Shown in pieces: positions 42,476 to 51,107 of a stretch of DNA of 51,203 nt. Below the pieces are notes generated by a model. The model saw only the letters and a list, made by a program, of their open reading frames with translations. It was not told the origin of the DNA and did not search any database. The translations under genes were made by a program, and so were the position numbers. The DNA is taken from positions 1-51,203 of the forward strand of contig LBOO01000015.1 in the NCBI GenBank assembly GCA_000989565.1, given 5' to 3'. Each line of letters opens with the position of its first letter. The first letter of the stretch is position 1. This DNA comes from Candidatus Peregrinibacteria bacterium GW2011_GWA2_33_10 (lineage in GTDB: Bacteria; Patescibacteriota; Gracilibacteria; UBA1369; GWC2-33-13).

Positions 42476-43504
42476 TTAGAAATGGGTAGGGTTTTCTTCA
42501 TTATCTTCAGTTAATTCTCCAACGAGATTTGTCTGCATTATTTTTCTTAATTGAGATATGTTATTGGTGCTTTTTAAAGCCCACATTAATTTTGCGATGA
42601 TAGCTTCAACCGTCATGTCTCCCGCGGGGATCACACCCAGTTCCAAAGCTTTATAGCCGGCTTCATAAGTTTTTAAATTCGTTTTACTTCTTTCCAGTTG
42701 AGTAGTTAAAATTATAGGCACGTTATGTTTTATGGCATTTTTAATATACGGCAAAATGGAATTGCCTTCTAAAAACGGGATATTTCCGGCGCCGAATCCC
42801 TCTATTATTATTCCTTTTGCACCTGATTCCACCATTCTTTCCAAACTATCAGGTTGAAACCCCGGATAGAGTTTTACCAATCGTATGTTTGATTCAAATT
42901 CAGGTTGAAATTTCAGTGTTCGTTTTCTTCTTTTTTTTGCCCAGTCAAAAATTCTGATAGGTCTTTCTATTTCACCAAGCAGCGGGTAATTCGGGGAACC
43001 AAAGACATCCACGAAACTTTCATGATTTTTCTTTGATCGGTTGGCACGAATAATTTTCCAGCCAAAAACTATGCATACTTCTGCAATGTCCATACTGGCG
43101 ACCATGCATGAATAAATCAGATTTGTGCGACCATCCGCTCCCAATTCCGATAACGGAACCATTGATCCTGTGAATACAATCGGTTTGCTTAAATTTTGCA
43201 AAGTGAATGAAATCGCGGATGAAGTATAAGCCATAGTGTCTGTTCCCTGCGCGACAACAAAACCATCATAATCATTATAAAGCTCTTTGATGGTTGTGCT
43301 TATAATATTCCAATGATGAGGTGTCATATTGGATGAATCTATATTAAAAACCGGATAAAAATCGAGTTGAATCTTGTTTTTCAGTTCAGGCACAAATGAT
43401 AAAATAGTTCCCGCATCATTGGCAGGTTTTAAATAATTTGTATGTTGATCAGAAACCATACCAATAGTACCGCCGCAAAAAAGTAAAGCTATTTTTGGTT
43501 TCAT
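42476..43504 (-). CDS. ansA: L-asparaginase, type I-like
   Basis: A 342-residue amidohydrolase converting asparagine to aspartate and ammonia. The first catalytic Thr is in FCGGTIGM (about residue 13) and the second block is VAQGTDTMAYT with the Thr-Asp pair; TGSMVPLSELGADGRTNL is also conserved. There is no signal peptide, so it should be cytoplasmic. Probably cotranscribed with the cysteine-repeat lipoprotein gene. Confidence 0.93.
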   Translation of the reverse strand: MKPKIALLFCGGTIGMVSDQHTNYLKPANDAGTILSFVPELKNKIQLDFYPVFNIDSSNMTPHHWNIISTTIKELYNDYDGFVVAQGTDTMAYTSSAISFTLQNLSKPIVFTGSMVPLSELGADGRTNLIYSCMVASMDIAEVCIVFGWKIIRANRSKKNHESFVDVFGSPNYPLLGEIERPIRIFDWAKKRRKRTLKFQPEFESNIRLVKLYPGFQPDSLERMVESGAKGIIIEGFGAGNIPFLEGNSILPYIKNAIKHNVPIILTTQLERSKTNLKTYEAGYKALELGVIPAGDMTVEAIIAKLMWALKSTNNISQLRKIMQTNLVGELTEDNEENPTHF

Positions 43505-43587
43505 TCTGAATGGTAGTTAGGAATGAATACAGTTATATAATATGAGGATTGAGTCGAGATGTAAATGGTATAAACACTTCAAATGAT

Positions 43588-43615
43588 TTGAATTATTTTC
43601 AATTTAATCTAAAAT
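43588..43615 (+). promoter_or_regulatory. Probable tRNA-Ser promoter
   Basis: TTGAAT (43588-43593), a 16-bp spacer and TAAAAT (43610-43615), 11 bp before the tRNA. Confidence 0.45.
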
Positions 43616-43626
43616 GTATCCGTTAT

Positions 43627-43718
43627 GGAGAGATGGCCGAGTGGCTGAAGGCGCCGCTCTCGAAAAGCGGTTTTCGATGTAAATCGGAACGAGGGTTCGA
43701 ATCCCTCTCTCTCCGCCA
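43627..43718 (+). tRNA. tRNA-Ser (CGA)
   Basis: A class II tRNA of 92 nt with acceptor GGAGAGA/TCTCTCC, anticodon stem CCGCT/AGCGG around CTCGAAA (anticodon CGA), a long variable arm, T-arm GGGTTCGAATCCC and an encoded CCA at 43716-43718. Confidence 0.97.
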
Positions 43719-43788
43719 TGTTTTTAAGAAGTCCTTGTTTATTTTTCTTGTTTTTGCTATTTAATAATTAATATTATTAATTTTTTTT

Positions 43789-44334
43789 ATGAAAAAAATT
43801 ATTTTGGGCGTGGTTGTGGGAATTTTGGTTATTGGTTTTTTTGTGGCGGTTTATCATGGAGCTTTTTATAAAGTTGCTATAGCGGAAAAAGTTGTTGGGC
43901 CTTATACGATAATTTATAAAGAAAATACGGGTGATTATGCGAAAGTGGGTACGGTTTACGCGAAAATGAATAAAGAGATGGTGGATGTCGGTATTTCTAC
44001 GAATCAAGCGATTGGTGTTTATTATGATGATCCTAAACTTGTTGAAAAAGAACAACAGAGAAGTGATTTGGGATATATTGTGAAGACCGCGGATGTTAAA
44101 AAAATGACTGTGCTTCGCGAAAAAGGATATAAAACAAAATTAATCAGACGTCCTTTGGCTTTACCTGTCGCAGAATTTCCTTATAAGAATCAATTATCCG
44201 TGATGATGGGGATTTTTAAAGTTTATCCGAAAGTTGAAGCTTATATTAATGAAAATAAAATCGAAACTGTGGATGCGGTTATTGAAATTTATGATATTGA
44301 AGCGAAGAAAATTATGTATATTATTGATAAATAA
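43789..44334 (+). CDS. Membrane-anchored GyrI-like protein
   Basis: A 181-residue protein with one N-terminal membrane helix (about 3-23) and a GyrI/AraC effector-binding-like domain (VVGPYTIIYKENTGDYAKVG, IGVYYDDPKLVEKEQQRSDLGY, PVAEFPYKN). Such domains bind small hydrophobic molecules. The anchored arrangement suggests sensing or scavenging at the membrane. It starts 71 bp after tRNA-Ser. Confidence 0.8.
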   Translation: MKKIILGVVVGILVIGFFVAVYHGAFYKVAIAEKVVGPYTIIYKENTGDYAKVGTVYAKMNKEMVDVGISTNQAIGVYYDDPKLVEKEQQRSDLGYIVKTADVKKMTVLREKGYKTKLIRRPLALPVAEFPYKNQLSVMMGIFKVYPKVEAYINENKIETVDAVIEIYDIEAKKIMYIIDK

Positions 44335-44373
44335 ATAATTAGAATAAAGGTTTATTTAGATTAATAATTTTTC

Positions 44374-44685
44374 ATGGGTAAAAATTTCAAGAAGAATAAA
44401 TATGAGAAAATGGCTATGCCTGAAGCGCAATTCGATTTCCATGAATTGGGGATTTTGATGAATGAGGAAATTGTTTTTGAAACTGAGCAATTTATTAAAA
44501 ATTGCGCGGAAAATGGGATGAAGAAGGTTTTGATTATTACCGGCAAGGGGCTTCATAGTGAGAATGGGCCGGTAGTGAGGCCGATTGTGATGAAGACTTT
44601 GAGTACATTGACTGAGGTTAAGTCCGTCGCCGCAGCGAAGATTGATATGGGAGGGAGCGGAGCCTTGGTCATAGATTTATATTAA
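44374..44685 (+). CDS. Small Smr-domain protein
   Basis: A 103-residue protein made almost entirely of one Smr domain: FDFHELG (a variant of the LDLHG motif), VLIITGKGLHSENGPVVRPI and GGSGALVIDLY. Smr domains are nickases or RNA endonucleases, found alone or at the end of MutS2. No MutS part is present here. Confidence 0.85.
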   Translation: MGKNFKKNKYEKMAMPEAQFDFHELGILMNEEIVFETEQFIKNCAENGMKKVLIITGKGLHSENGPVVRPIVMKTLSTLTEVKSVAAAKIDMGGSGALVIDLY

Positions 44686-44737
44686 AATTTTTATTAGATT
44701 TTGTTACTTTTTTTTCTTTTTTTGCGTATATATTTAT

Positions 44738-44806
44738 GGGTGGAAGAACCCCGCAAACGGGGTACCCTCTAGAGGGATACAAGACGTCTTAATATAACCT
44801 TCACCC
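44738..44806 (+). ncRNA. Multi-hairpin structured element before the sigma factor gene
   Basis: An outer stem GGGTGGAAG (44738-44746) against CTTCACCC (44799-44806), eight pairs with a bulged G, encloses three palindromes: ACCCCG-CAAA-CGGGGT (44748-44763), CCCTCTAGAGGG (44765-44776) and AAGACGTCTT (44781-44790). An alternative pairing exists between GGTGGA (44739-44744) and TCCACC (44814-44819), which would exclude the outer stem. It ends 26 bp before the sigma factor ATG. It could be a leader regulator, a small RNA or a DNA element. Confidence 0.55.
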
Positions 44807-44832
44807 AAATTTCTCCACCTTAATTATGATTT

Positions 44833-45384
44833 ATGAATGAAAATGAAATAATTATTCAATGTAAAAACGGTAATTTGAAAAATTTTTCTTTGCTGTTTGA
44901 TGAATATAAAGATAAGATTTACCGTTTTATTTACTTTAAAACACAGCATAAAGAAACCGCCGAAGATCTTTTGAGCCAGACTTTCATAAAAGCTTTGGAA
45001 CATATAAATCAAATAAATATTAAAAAAGGTTCTTTTAAAAATTGGATTTATACTATTGCCAGAAATAATGTAACGGACTTTTATCGAAAATATAAAGAAA
45101 TGAAAAATATAGACGATGTATGGGATTTGGATAATGGAATTAATCTTAAAGATGAAGTTGACAATTATGTTTTGATTGAAAATGTAAAAGATTATATGCG
45201 AGAACTAACTCCTGAACAACGAGAAATTATTATGCTTCGTGTTTGGAATGATTTTAGTTTTAGCCAAATCGCCGAAATTTCAGGTAAAAGCGAGGCTAGT
45301 TGTAAAATGATGTTTAAAAGATCTCTAGAAAAAATAAAAAATAATTTTGAGCATTTACTAACTTTTTTTCTTTTATTTAATTAA
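44833..45384 (+). CDS. ECF-type RNA polymerase sigma factor
   Basis: A 183-residue sigma70-family factor with region 2 (about 12-80, FDEYKDKIYRFIYFKT, AEDLLSQTFIKA, FKNWIYTIARN) and region 4 (about 125-178, LTPEQREIIMLRVWNDFSFSQIAEISGKSEASCKMM helix-turn-helix); there is no region 1 or 3. It is followed after ten bases by a single-pass membrane protein likely to be its anti-sigma factor. The structured element upstream may control it. Confidence 0.92.
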   Translation: MNENEIIIQCKNGNLKNFSLLFDEYKDKIYRFIYFKTQHKETAEDLLSQTFIKALEHINQINIKKGSFKNWIYTIARNNVTDFYRKYKEMKNIDDVWDLDNGINLKDEVDNYVLIENVKDYMRELTPEQREIIMLRVWNDFSFSQIAEISGKSEASCKMMFKRSLEKIKNNFEHLLTFFLLFN

Positions 45385-45394
45385 CCTTTTAAAT

Positions 45395-46870
45395 ATGAAA
45401 ACTACTAAACTTAATGAAATATTAAATGACTTGTATAAAATTGATCCTACTTTAAAGGATCATGAAAAAAGTCTGCTTAAAATTTTGGATCAGTTTATGA
45501 AAAGTGAACCAAATGTAAAACTAGATGAAAACTTTGCTTTGAAACTTAGAAGTGAATTGACAAAAAAGATTAACGAGAAAACGAAATCGCCTTCTTTAAA
45601 GTTTTCCAATCCTCTAAATTTTTTCAATAAATTTTCTTACGCGTTCAGTGGAGCGGTTATGATGATGATAATTACTTTTACTTTTATATTCTTTTATAAT
45701 CAGAGTTTAAATAAATCCAACGACCTTGCAGAAAATGATTTCGCGACTTCCGAATTGGAAGAAGGATATTTAGCTTTTGATTCTGAGATAAACAACACTA
45801 AAGATGGTGCTTTTGGAAAAATCAATTTAGTCAGTAATTCTCCGGAAAGCGCAAAAAGTACAAGTAGTCCTAGAGGACAAGGTGGCGGGGTTGCTTTGGA
45901 TACTGCTATTTCGGAAAAATCAATGTTAGTTCCGGCACCTGAAACCTTAAAGAAATATGTATTTAAATATGAGGGAGAAGAATTTACTTTAGATCAAGAC
46001 AAATTAACAGTTTATAAACGAAATATTTCAAAGGCGGAAAATTCTTTGGCAAGTATTATTCAAGGCTTGCAGTTTTCTCTGATTGATTTGAACAATTTCG
46101 AAAATATAAATCTGCAAAATATTAATTTTTATGAGGATAAAAAAAATGGCTATAGTGTGGGAATAAGTTTTGAAGATAAAAGTATTTGGATTGGAGAATA
46201 TTGGCCGTTATGGGATCAGATGAAGCCTGAAGCTCCTCGTTTGCAGGAATCCGATGTGCCAAGAGATGAAGAGTTAATCAAAATAGCGAATGATTTTTTG
46301 AAACAATACAGGATTAACACTTCGATGTATTCCGAGCCTTATGTAAATCGAGAAATTTATAGGGTTATTCCTTTAGATACCGATATTTATATTCCTGACA
46401 GTATTCCTGTTGTTTATCCTTTGGTAATTGATGGTAAAACTGTGCATGATGAGTCCGGAAACAGAATCGGTTTGAATGTTAATGTAAATATTCGTACTAA
46501 AAAAGTTTCAAATGTATGGAATTTAAGAGAAGAAAGCTATGATGCTTCTTTATATGAAGCTGTGACCGATAAAAATAAGGTTTTGGATTTTGCCGGTAAA
46601 GGCGGACTTTATTTCTATACACCTACTGAGGCGAAAGAAGTTGTGGAAGTTAAAATCAGTACTCCTGAAACTAAATTAATTAAAATGTGGGTGCCTTCGG
46701 ACGACGGCAAAGGACAAGAATTGTTGATTCCGGCTTTAGTATTCCCTGTATCGGATATGCCACAGGAGGAATATTTTTATAAAAAAACCGTGATTGTTCC
46801 TTTGATTGAAGAAGTTCTTGAAAATTCAGAAAATCAAGGAGGACCGATCACCATTATGGAAAAAAGATAA
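45395..46870 (+). CDS. Probable membrane anti-sigma factor
   Basis: A 491-residue protein with a cytoplasmic N-terminal part (1-80), one membrane helix (about 81-101) and a large outer part (about 105-491) that starts with a low-complexity Ser/Gly-rich linker. The layout and position right after an ECF sigma gene fit an anti-sigma factor with an external sensor, but no zinc-binding HxxxCxxC motif is seen. The external part is unrecognised. An intrinsic terminator closes the operon. Confidence 0.65.
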   Translation: MKTTKLNEILNDLYKIDPTLKDHEKSLLKILDQFMKSEPNVKLDENFALKLRSELTKKINEKTKSPSLKFSNPLNFFNKFSYAFSGAVMMMIITFTFIFFYNQSLNKSNDLAENDFATSELEEGYLAFDSEINNTKDGAFGKINLVSNSPESAKSTSSPRGQGGGVALDTAISEKSMLVPAPETLKKYVFKYEGEEFTLDQDKLTVYKRNISKAENSLASIIQGLQFSLIDLNNFENINLQNINFYEDKKNGYSVGISFEDKSIWIGEYWPLWDQMKPEAPRLQESDVPRDEELIKIANDFLKQYRINTSMYSEPYVNREIYRVIPLDTDIYIPDSIPVVYPLVIDGKTVHDESGNRIGLNVNVNIRTKKVSNVWNLREESYDASLYEAVTDKNKVLDFAGKGGLYFYTPTEAKEVVEVKISTPETKLIKMWVPSDDGKGQELLIPALVFPVSDMPQEEYFYKKTVIVPLIEEVLENSENQGGPITIMEKR

Positions 46871-46880
46871 AGTATTTTTG

Positions 46881-46915
46881 AAAAAAGGCAGCAAAAGTAA
46901 GCTGCCTTTTTTTTT
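46881..46915 (+). terminator. Intrinsic terminator of the sigma/anti-sigma operon
   Basis: GGCAGC and GCTGCC, extended by A6 and T6, form a 12-bp stem with an 8-nt loop and a T-tract of nine bases. Confidence 0.92.
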
Positions 46916-46955
46916 ATAATTTAGTAAAATAGTTTTGATAATAATTCAAATAATT

Positions 46956-48185
46956 ATGTTTATTGAATTTTTAAGATCAAGCTACTTGATTGATCAGGGA
47001 GAAGTTATTCTAAATATAGTTTACTTCATATTTATTTCAGGTATTTTTATACTTTTACTTTGGAGAAGTATTATTTTGTGGAAGGAGAAAGAAAGCAGAA
47101 AACCATTATTTGTCAGCAGTTTATTGATGATTACTGCTTCCATTATCAATATGGGATTTAAAATTCGTTATCCCTATTATAAAGATTTTGCGATTATTTT
47201 ATTATTTTTCGGAGTTTGTTTTTTTATTACTTGGATATTAACTTTTTTAAAATCACCCCTATTTTCAATTAAAAAAAGGATAAATTTATCATTATTAACT
47301 TTATTGTTTTTCAGTAGTTTGGGTCTTTTTATTCTTATGACAGAAATTTCTTATTTTAAAAAATACGGCATAATCAATGCTGTAAATTTAATTTATGAGA
47401 CACATAATAAACTATCCAAAGCTTTAACTTTTCCGGCGCAAAAATTTGTTTTGCAAACGGTGACAAAGATTGAGCTTACTTCCAGAAAGGATAAATATAT
47501 CACAGATGAGGAAATTAAAAATGTACGTGATTTACTTGAACCCGGAGATATATTGTTAAAAAGGAATGAATTGCAGGTTACAAATATTGGGATTCCGGGT
47601 TTTTGGACACATTCGGGGATATACTTTGGTTCTTTAGAGAAATTGGATGATTTTTTTAAAGATGTAGATTTTGCAGACGGTAAAAATTTTTCTGATATTT
47701 TGAAAGAAAAAAATTTAAAAGTATTTAAGAAACTGAGTAAAAATAAAGATTTGGAGATTATTGAATCGATAGCTAGCGGGGTAGTTTTCAACCCTCTGGA
47801 GCATATTGGCAAAGTTGATTATTTTAGCGCTCTTAGGCCAAATATCGAGAAGGAGGAAAAAGCGCAAGTTCTGTTAAACGCATTTTCTTTTTTAGGTTTG
47901 CCTTATGATTATGATTTTGATTTTGCCACAGATGATTCTTTTATTTGTACAGAGGTGCTTTATAAAGCTTATAAAGAGTTTATCAGCTTTGATTTAATCA
48001 ATAATAGGGGGAGATTTTATTTTACTCCGAACGATATTGTAAGAAAATTCGATTTGGAATTTGATTCGAAAACCCACGTGTTTGATTTTGTAATTTTTGT
48101 TGATTATGATTCAAATTTAGGTAAATCTTATGAAAATTCCGCGGATAATTTCAGAAAAAGTTGGATGAGAGATTATTTGCTTTAA
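46956..48185 (+). CDS. Membrane protein with YiiX-like permuted papain domain
   Basis: About 409 residues from the ATG at 46956; a TTG at 46935 would add seven. Four hydrophobic helices occupy the first 140 residues. The C-terminal half is a YiiX/YebB-type permuted NlpC/P60-like domain: EPGDILLKRNE, FWTHSGIYFG with the likely catalytic His, GVVFNPLEHIG, RPNIEKEEKAQ, and FICTEVLYKAY with the likely catalytic Cys. Such enzymes act on amide or lipid-linked substrates. Wall or lipoprotein processing is possible. Confidence 0.82.
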   Translation: MFIEFLRSSYLIDQGEVILNIVYFIFISGIFILLLWRSIILWKEKESRKPLFVSSLLMITASIINMGFKIRYPYYKDFAIILLFFGVCFFITWILTFLKSPLFSIKKRINLSLLTLLFFSSLGLFILMTEISYFKKYGIINAVNLIYETHNKLSKALTFPAQKFVLQTVTKIELTSRKDKYITDEEIKNVRDLLEPGDILLKRNELQVTNIGIPGFWTHSGIYFGSLEKLDDFFKDVDFADGKNFSDILKEKNLKVFKKLSKNKDLEIIESIASGVVFNPLEHIGKVDYFSALRPNIEKEEKAQVLLNAFSFLGLPYDYDFDFATDDSFICTEVLYKAYKEFISFDLINNRGRFYFTPNDIVRKFDLEFDSKTHVFDFVIFVDYDSNLGKSYENSADNFRKSWMRDYLL

Positions 48186-48288
48186 TAAAAAACATATCTC
48201 AATTCATATCATTTTAATCTTGATTTAAAATTTTTCTTCTGTAATAATATTTACAGAGTGTTTTAGTATGATTTAACTGATTTTTTTT

Positions 48289-48510
48289 ATGAAAATTTCT
48301 CAATTATTTAATGCTTTTACAGGTGGAAGTTATTTTTTTGATGTAGTGTTTTTGGGTGCTATTTTAGCTTTTATTTCAGCTTTAATTATTCGATTTATTA
48401 ATAATTCGACGCGTTTCACGATTTCGTACAAAACTCATTTAAGTGTGATTTTTGCTACTTTTATTTTAATTCTTTTAGGAAGTATTGTTCGAGTTTCGGC
48501 TTTTATTTAA
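48289..48510 (+). CDS. Small two-helix membrane protein
   Basis: A 73-residue protein with two hydrophobic helices (about 15-37 and 50-70) and a basic loop between them. No family is recognised. It has its own start after an AT-rich leader and ends 8 bp before the convergent small gene at 48519. Confidence 0.6.
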   Translation: MKISQLFNAFTGGSYFFDVVFLGAILAFISALIIRFINNSTRFTISYKTHLSVIFATFILILLGSIVRVSAFI

Positions 48511-48518
48511 TTGCAGTA

Positions 48519-48776
48519 TTATTTTTTATTGTTTTTTTTATTCTTTAATTTTGCATAGGTGGAATAAAAACTGTCACCGAACTCCCCTATTCCTTTTAAT
48601 AATCTTTTTCCTATTTTAAAGGCAAAATTTAACTTTTTATTATTCAGTTCCACATTCTCTCCTTTTTGGCCGATTTTTTTTAATTTCTTAAAACCAATAG
48701 TAAAAAGATTATCGGTAATTTGTTGTATGTAAGCTAAAACGGAGCCTAATTTTTGAAAAATGTTTTTATTGTTCAT
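48519..48776 (-). CDS. Small basic protein of unknown function
   Basis: An 85-residue, lysine-rich protein with an amphipathic helical look (IFQKLGSVLAYIQQITDNLF, FKIGKRLLKGIGEFG) and a KNKKNNKK tail. No family is recognised and no signal peptide is visible. It is convergent with the two-helix membrane protein gene. Confidence 0.55.
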   Translation of the reverse strand: MNNKNIFQKLGSVLAYIQQITDNLFTIGFKKLKKIGQKGENVELNNKKLNFAFKIGKRLLKGIGEFGDSFYSTYAKLKNKKNNKK

Positions 48777-48914
48777 ATTTAATGATTATTTAATAATTTT
48801 GTTAATTTATTATAGCATATTTGTTTTTATTATAACATTTTTTGTATTTAGTCTTTTTTATTTTACTTTCTTTATATATAATTTCGTCTCTAATTCATCT
48901 TTTAAAATAAATTT

Positions 48915-49673
48915 ATGGAACAATATTCAAACGACACACTAGATTATGCTGAGAAATCGCCTGTAGAGGCTAGAAGGAGATTGTTAGAATTACACGAACA
49001 AGGTTATCAACTTTGCGCAAATTTTCGAGAGTTATTTAAATATTGGGAGAAAGACGGTTACAGATTAAGATTTGAAAATATGGAAAAATTCAAAAATATT
49101 TCAGGTAAACTTTTGAATATTTCCTCAGAGATGAAATTTTTACATGCTGCTTCAGATAGCGGACAAAGTGATATTATAATAAATAATGCTACTTTTCAAA
49201 ATTTTGATGATGTTATTTCTAAATGCAATGATGTTCTCGGCTCTCCTATCTACAGAAATTCATGTACAAGCAATGTGTTGCGAAATTTACCTCATTCTGA
49301 ATCACATAGGAAAGTAATTGATCTTGTAGGAGGAGAATTGAATAATAATCAAAAAACTTTGTGTGAAGATTTGAGTAGTTCTGAAAATAAAGATTTTCCA
49401 AATATTTTTGTTTATGCTCATGAATTACAGAAAGAGCTTGATGTGAAATCAATACTTGATCAATCCATATTCTTATCAGATGAGCAAATGGCTTTAATAA
49501 CAGAAAAGAAAAAATTAATCCAAAGTTTAATTGAGGAGAGTAATGATAAAAAAAGTCAATTATTCCGGCAACAAAAAGAGGAAAAACCACAGGCAGGGAA
49601 AGTTGTGCCTCTTTATAAACGAGCTATAAAAAGAATTACAGGTATATTTTCTACAGAAAATGAAGCGGCATAA
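48915..49673 (+). CDS. Orphan helical protein
   Basis: A 252-residue protein I do not recognise, mostly charged and helical (probable coiled coil near 190-225), without a signal peptide or membrane helix. The C-terminus is basic (VVPLYKRAIKRITG). Cysteines are scattered. It stands alone before the tRNA-Gly region. Confidence 0.65.
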   Translation: MEQYSNDTLDYAEKSPVEARRRLLELHEQGYQLCANFRELFKYWEKDGYRLRFENMEKFKNISGKLLNISSEMKFLHAASDSGQSDIIINNATFQNFDDVISKCNDVLGSPIYRNSCTSNVLRNLPHSESHRKVIDLVGGELNNNQKTLCEDLSSSENKDFPNIFVYAHELQKELDVKSILDQSIFLSDEQMALITEKKKLIQSLIEESNDKKSQLFRQQKEEKPQAGKVVPLYKRAIKRITGIFSTENEAA

Positions 49674-49728
49674 AAATATTTGCGTTGAAAGATTTTTTTT
49701 GATACATTTGGACAGGTTTTTTTTAAAT

Positions 49729-49792
49729 GCGGGTATCGTATAGTGGCTATTATGCGACCTTGTCCCGCAATGCGGGATCGAGAGACGGGTTC
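49729..49792 (+). pseudogene. Broken tRNA-Gly copy
   Basis: The first 34 bases equal the 5' part of the intact tRNA-Gly at 50057, up to the anticodon loop. A palindrome TCCCGCAATGCGGGA (49763-49777) replaces the anticodon end and the first bases of the 3' anticodon stem. CGAGAGACGGGTTC (49779-49792) again matches the tRNA, and then homology stops inside the T-loop. The 3' half and CCA are missing, so it cannot be functional. Confidence 0.85.
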
Positions 49793-49807
49793 AATAAGAT
49801 AAATAAT

Positions 49808-50071
49808 ATGGAGGTCTTTACAGTTTATATCTTGAGGAGCATAAAGACAAAAAAACATTATATAGGATATACAATTGACATTAATAAAAGATTACTTCAA
49901 CATAATACGCGACTAAATAGATCAACTATTAGAGGAATACCTTGGGAAGTGATTTATAGTGAAACTGGTTTTAACTCCAGACAGAGGGCAATGAGAAGAG
50001 AAAAAGAAATAAAAAATTGGAAAGGTGGAATTAAATTCAAACAATTTTTAAAAAATGCGGGTATCGTATAG
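49808..50071 (+). CDS. Small GIY-YIG endonuclease
   Basis: An 87-residue single-domain nuclease. Tyr7 and Tyr18 lie in VYILRS and HYIGYT, Arg28 in INKRLLQH and Glu65 in RREKEIKNW; these are the catalytic positions of the GIY-YIG fold. The frame is open upstream through the broken tRNA copy (to 49727), but the ATG at 49808 gives the normal N-terminus. The last codons (AGIV and stop) lie inside the intact tRNA-Gly. The arrangement looks like a homing-type element in a tRNA gene. Confidence 0.88.
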   Translation: MEVFTVYILRSIKTKKHYIGYTIDINKRLLQHNTRLNRSTIRGIPWEVIYSETGFNSRQRAMRREKEIKNWKGGIKFKQFLKNAGIV

Positions 50072-50131
50072 TGGCTATTATGCGACCTTGCCAAGGTCGA
50101 GAGACGGGTTCGATTCCCGTTACCCGCTCCA
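50057..50131 (+). tRNA. tRNA-Gly (GCC)
   Basis: Acceptor GCGGGTA/TACCCGC, anticodon stem CGACC/GGTCG around TTGCCAA (anticodon GCC), T-arm ACGGG/CCCGT and an encoded CCA at 50129-50131. The first 15 bases overlap the end of the GIY-YIG gene. The 5' 34 bases, with four upstream bases, are a 38-bp direct repeat of 49725-49762. Confidence 0.96.
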
Positions 50132-50408
50132 GAGGTTTTACTTAATAAAAATTTGGCTTGGATTGGCGTGTTATAAAGACGTAAAAAGGCTGCCAGTTTT
50201 GTATTGATGTAATAATTTGTATTTTTATGCTTTTTTAGCTTTAACAATATTCGCGCTTATTTATATTCCGGCGATACTTTCTTTGGTTTTTTAGGGGTGT
50301 AGAAGCATGACGATTTTTGATTCTCTGCACGATGGAATAGCTATTTTTATTGACTAATTCAATATTTAAAGTATTATTTTTTTCTATTCTATATATTATT
50401 ATTTTATT
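50132..50408. other. Intergenic region without recognised features
   Basis: AT-rich spacer between tRNA-Gly and the amidohydrolase gene. No ORF beyond a few codons and no clear hairpin was seen. Confidence 0.4.
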
Positions 50409-51107
50409 ATGGAAAAAAATTTACCTTATGAGCTTATTTCGAATGAATCTTCTTTGATTTTAGAGGTACCTCATTCCGGAACCGGTACTGAATTTATACC
50501 GGAGATCGTTAAAAAAAACTTTAAATTTGGTGATCCGGAGGCGGAAAAAACTTTAAAAATGGGTGTTGATGCCGCGGTACCTTATCTTACAGACTATAAA
50601 AAACAAATTGATACAGAAAAATATTCCGGTGTTATCAATAAATCTTATCGAGTATTTGCCGATCCTAATCGTGATTTAAATGAATTAGGGGGAGATGCTA
50701 TTAATGAAGATGTTATTAGAGAACCAAACGGTCATGGTTTAATTTGGACAAAAAGCGCAGGGAGAGTTGATGATTTAAAGGCCGCTAATCAAGCGGTTAT
50801 AAGCGAATTATTAAAACAACCTTATACTCGGGAAGAAATTGATGAAATTTTAAATACTATGTATTTTCCATATATTGAAGCTGTTAGAAAGGCGATTAAA
50901 AATTCTTTGAAGAAAACCGGTTTGGCTATTGTGTGTTCATTGCATAGTATCCCGCCTTTTCAACCTGCAAGACTTAAAACCGGTATTAATAAAGGAACTT
51001 ATGTTTTTGGACCAAAAGCGCGGAGAGGAAAAGTCGAAAATTTAGAAGACATCATGGCAGGAAAGGTCCCGGATTTATTTATGATTACTAATGGAGGTTT
51101 GTCTTGT
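50409..51107 (+). pseudogene. N-formylglutamate amidohydrolase family gene, interrupted by an IS
   Basis: The frame encodes LILEVPHSGTGTEFIPEIV near the N-terminus, YRVFADPNRDLNELGGDA, CSLHSIPPF and a C-terminal MITNGGLSC, all as in the N-formylglutamate amidohydrolase family (zinc hydrolases removing N-formyl groups). After NGGLSC the reading runs into unrelated codons and stops at 51137, within the end of an insertion sequence. The rest of the gene, probably the last 10-30 residues, lies beyond the element or is lost. Confidence 0.8.

Noticed and set aside
48760-48942. Phe/Ile/Leu-rich 60-residue ORF
   Set aside because: Low-complexity reading of AT-rich DNA between two genes, overlapping the start of the next gene; no start signal.
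49954-50247. Minus-strand ORF across tRNA-Gly
   Set aside because: Antisense to the GIY-YIG gene and the tRNA; the protein is a translation of tRNA sequence.
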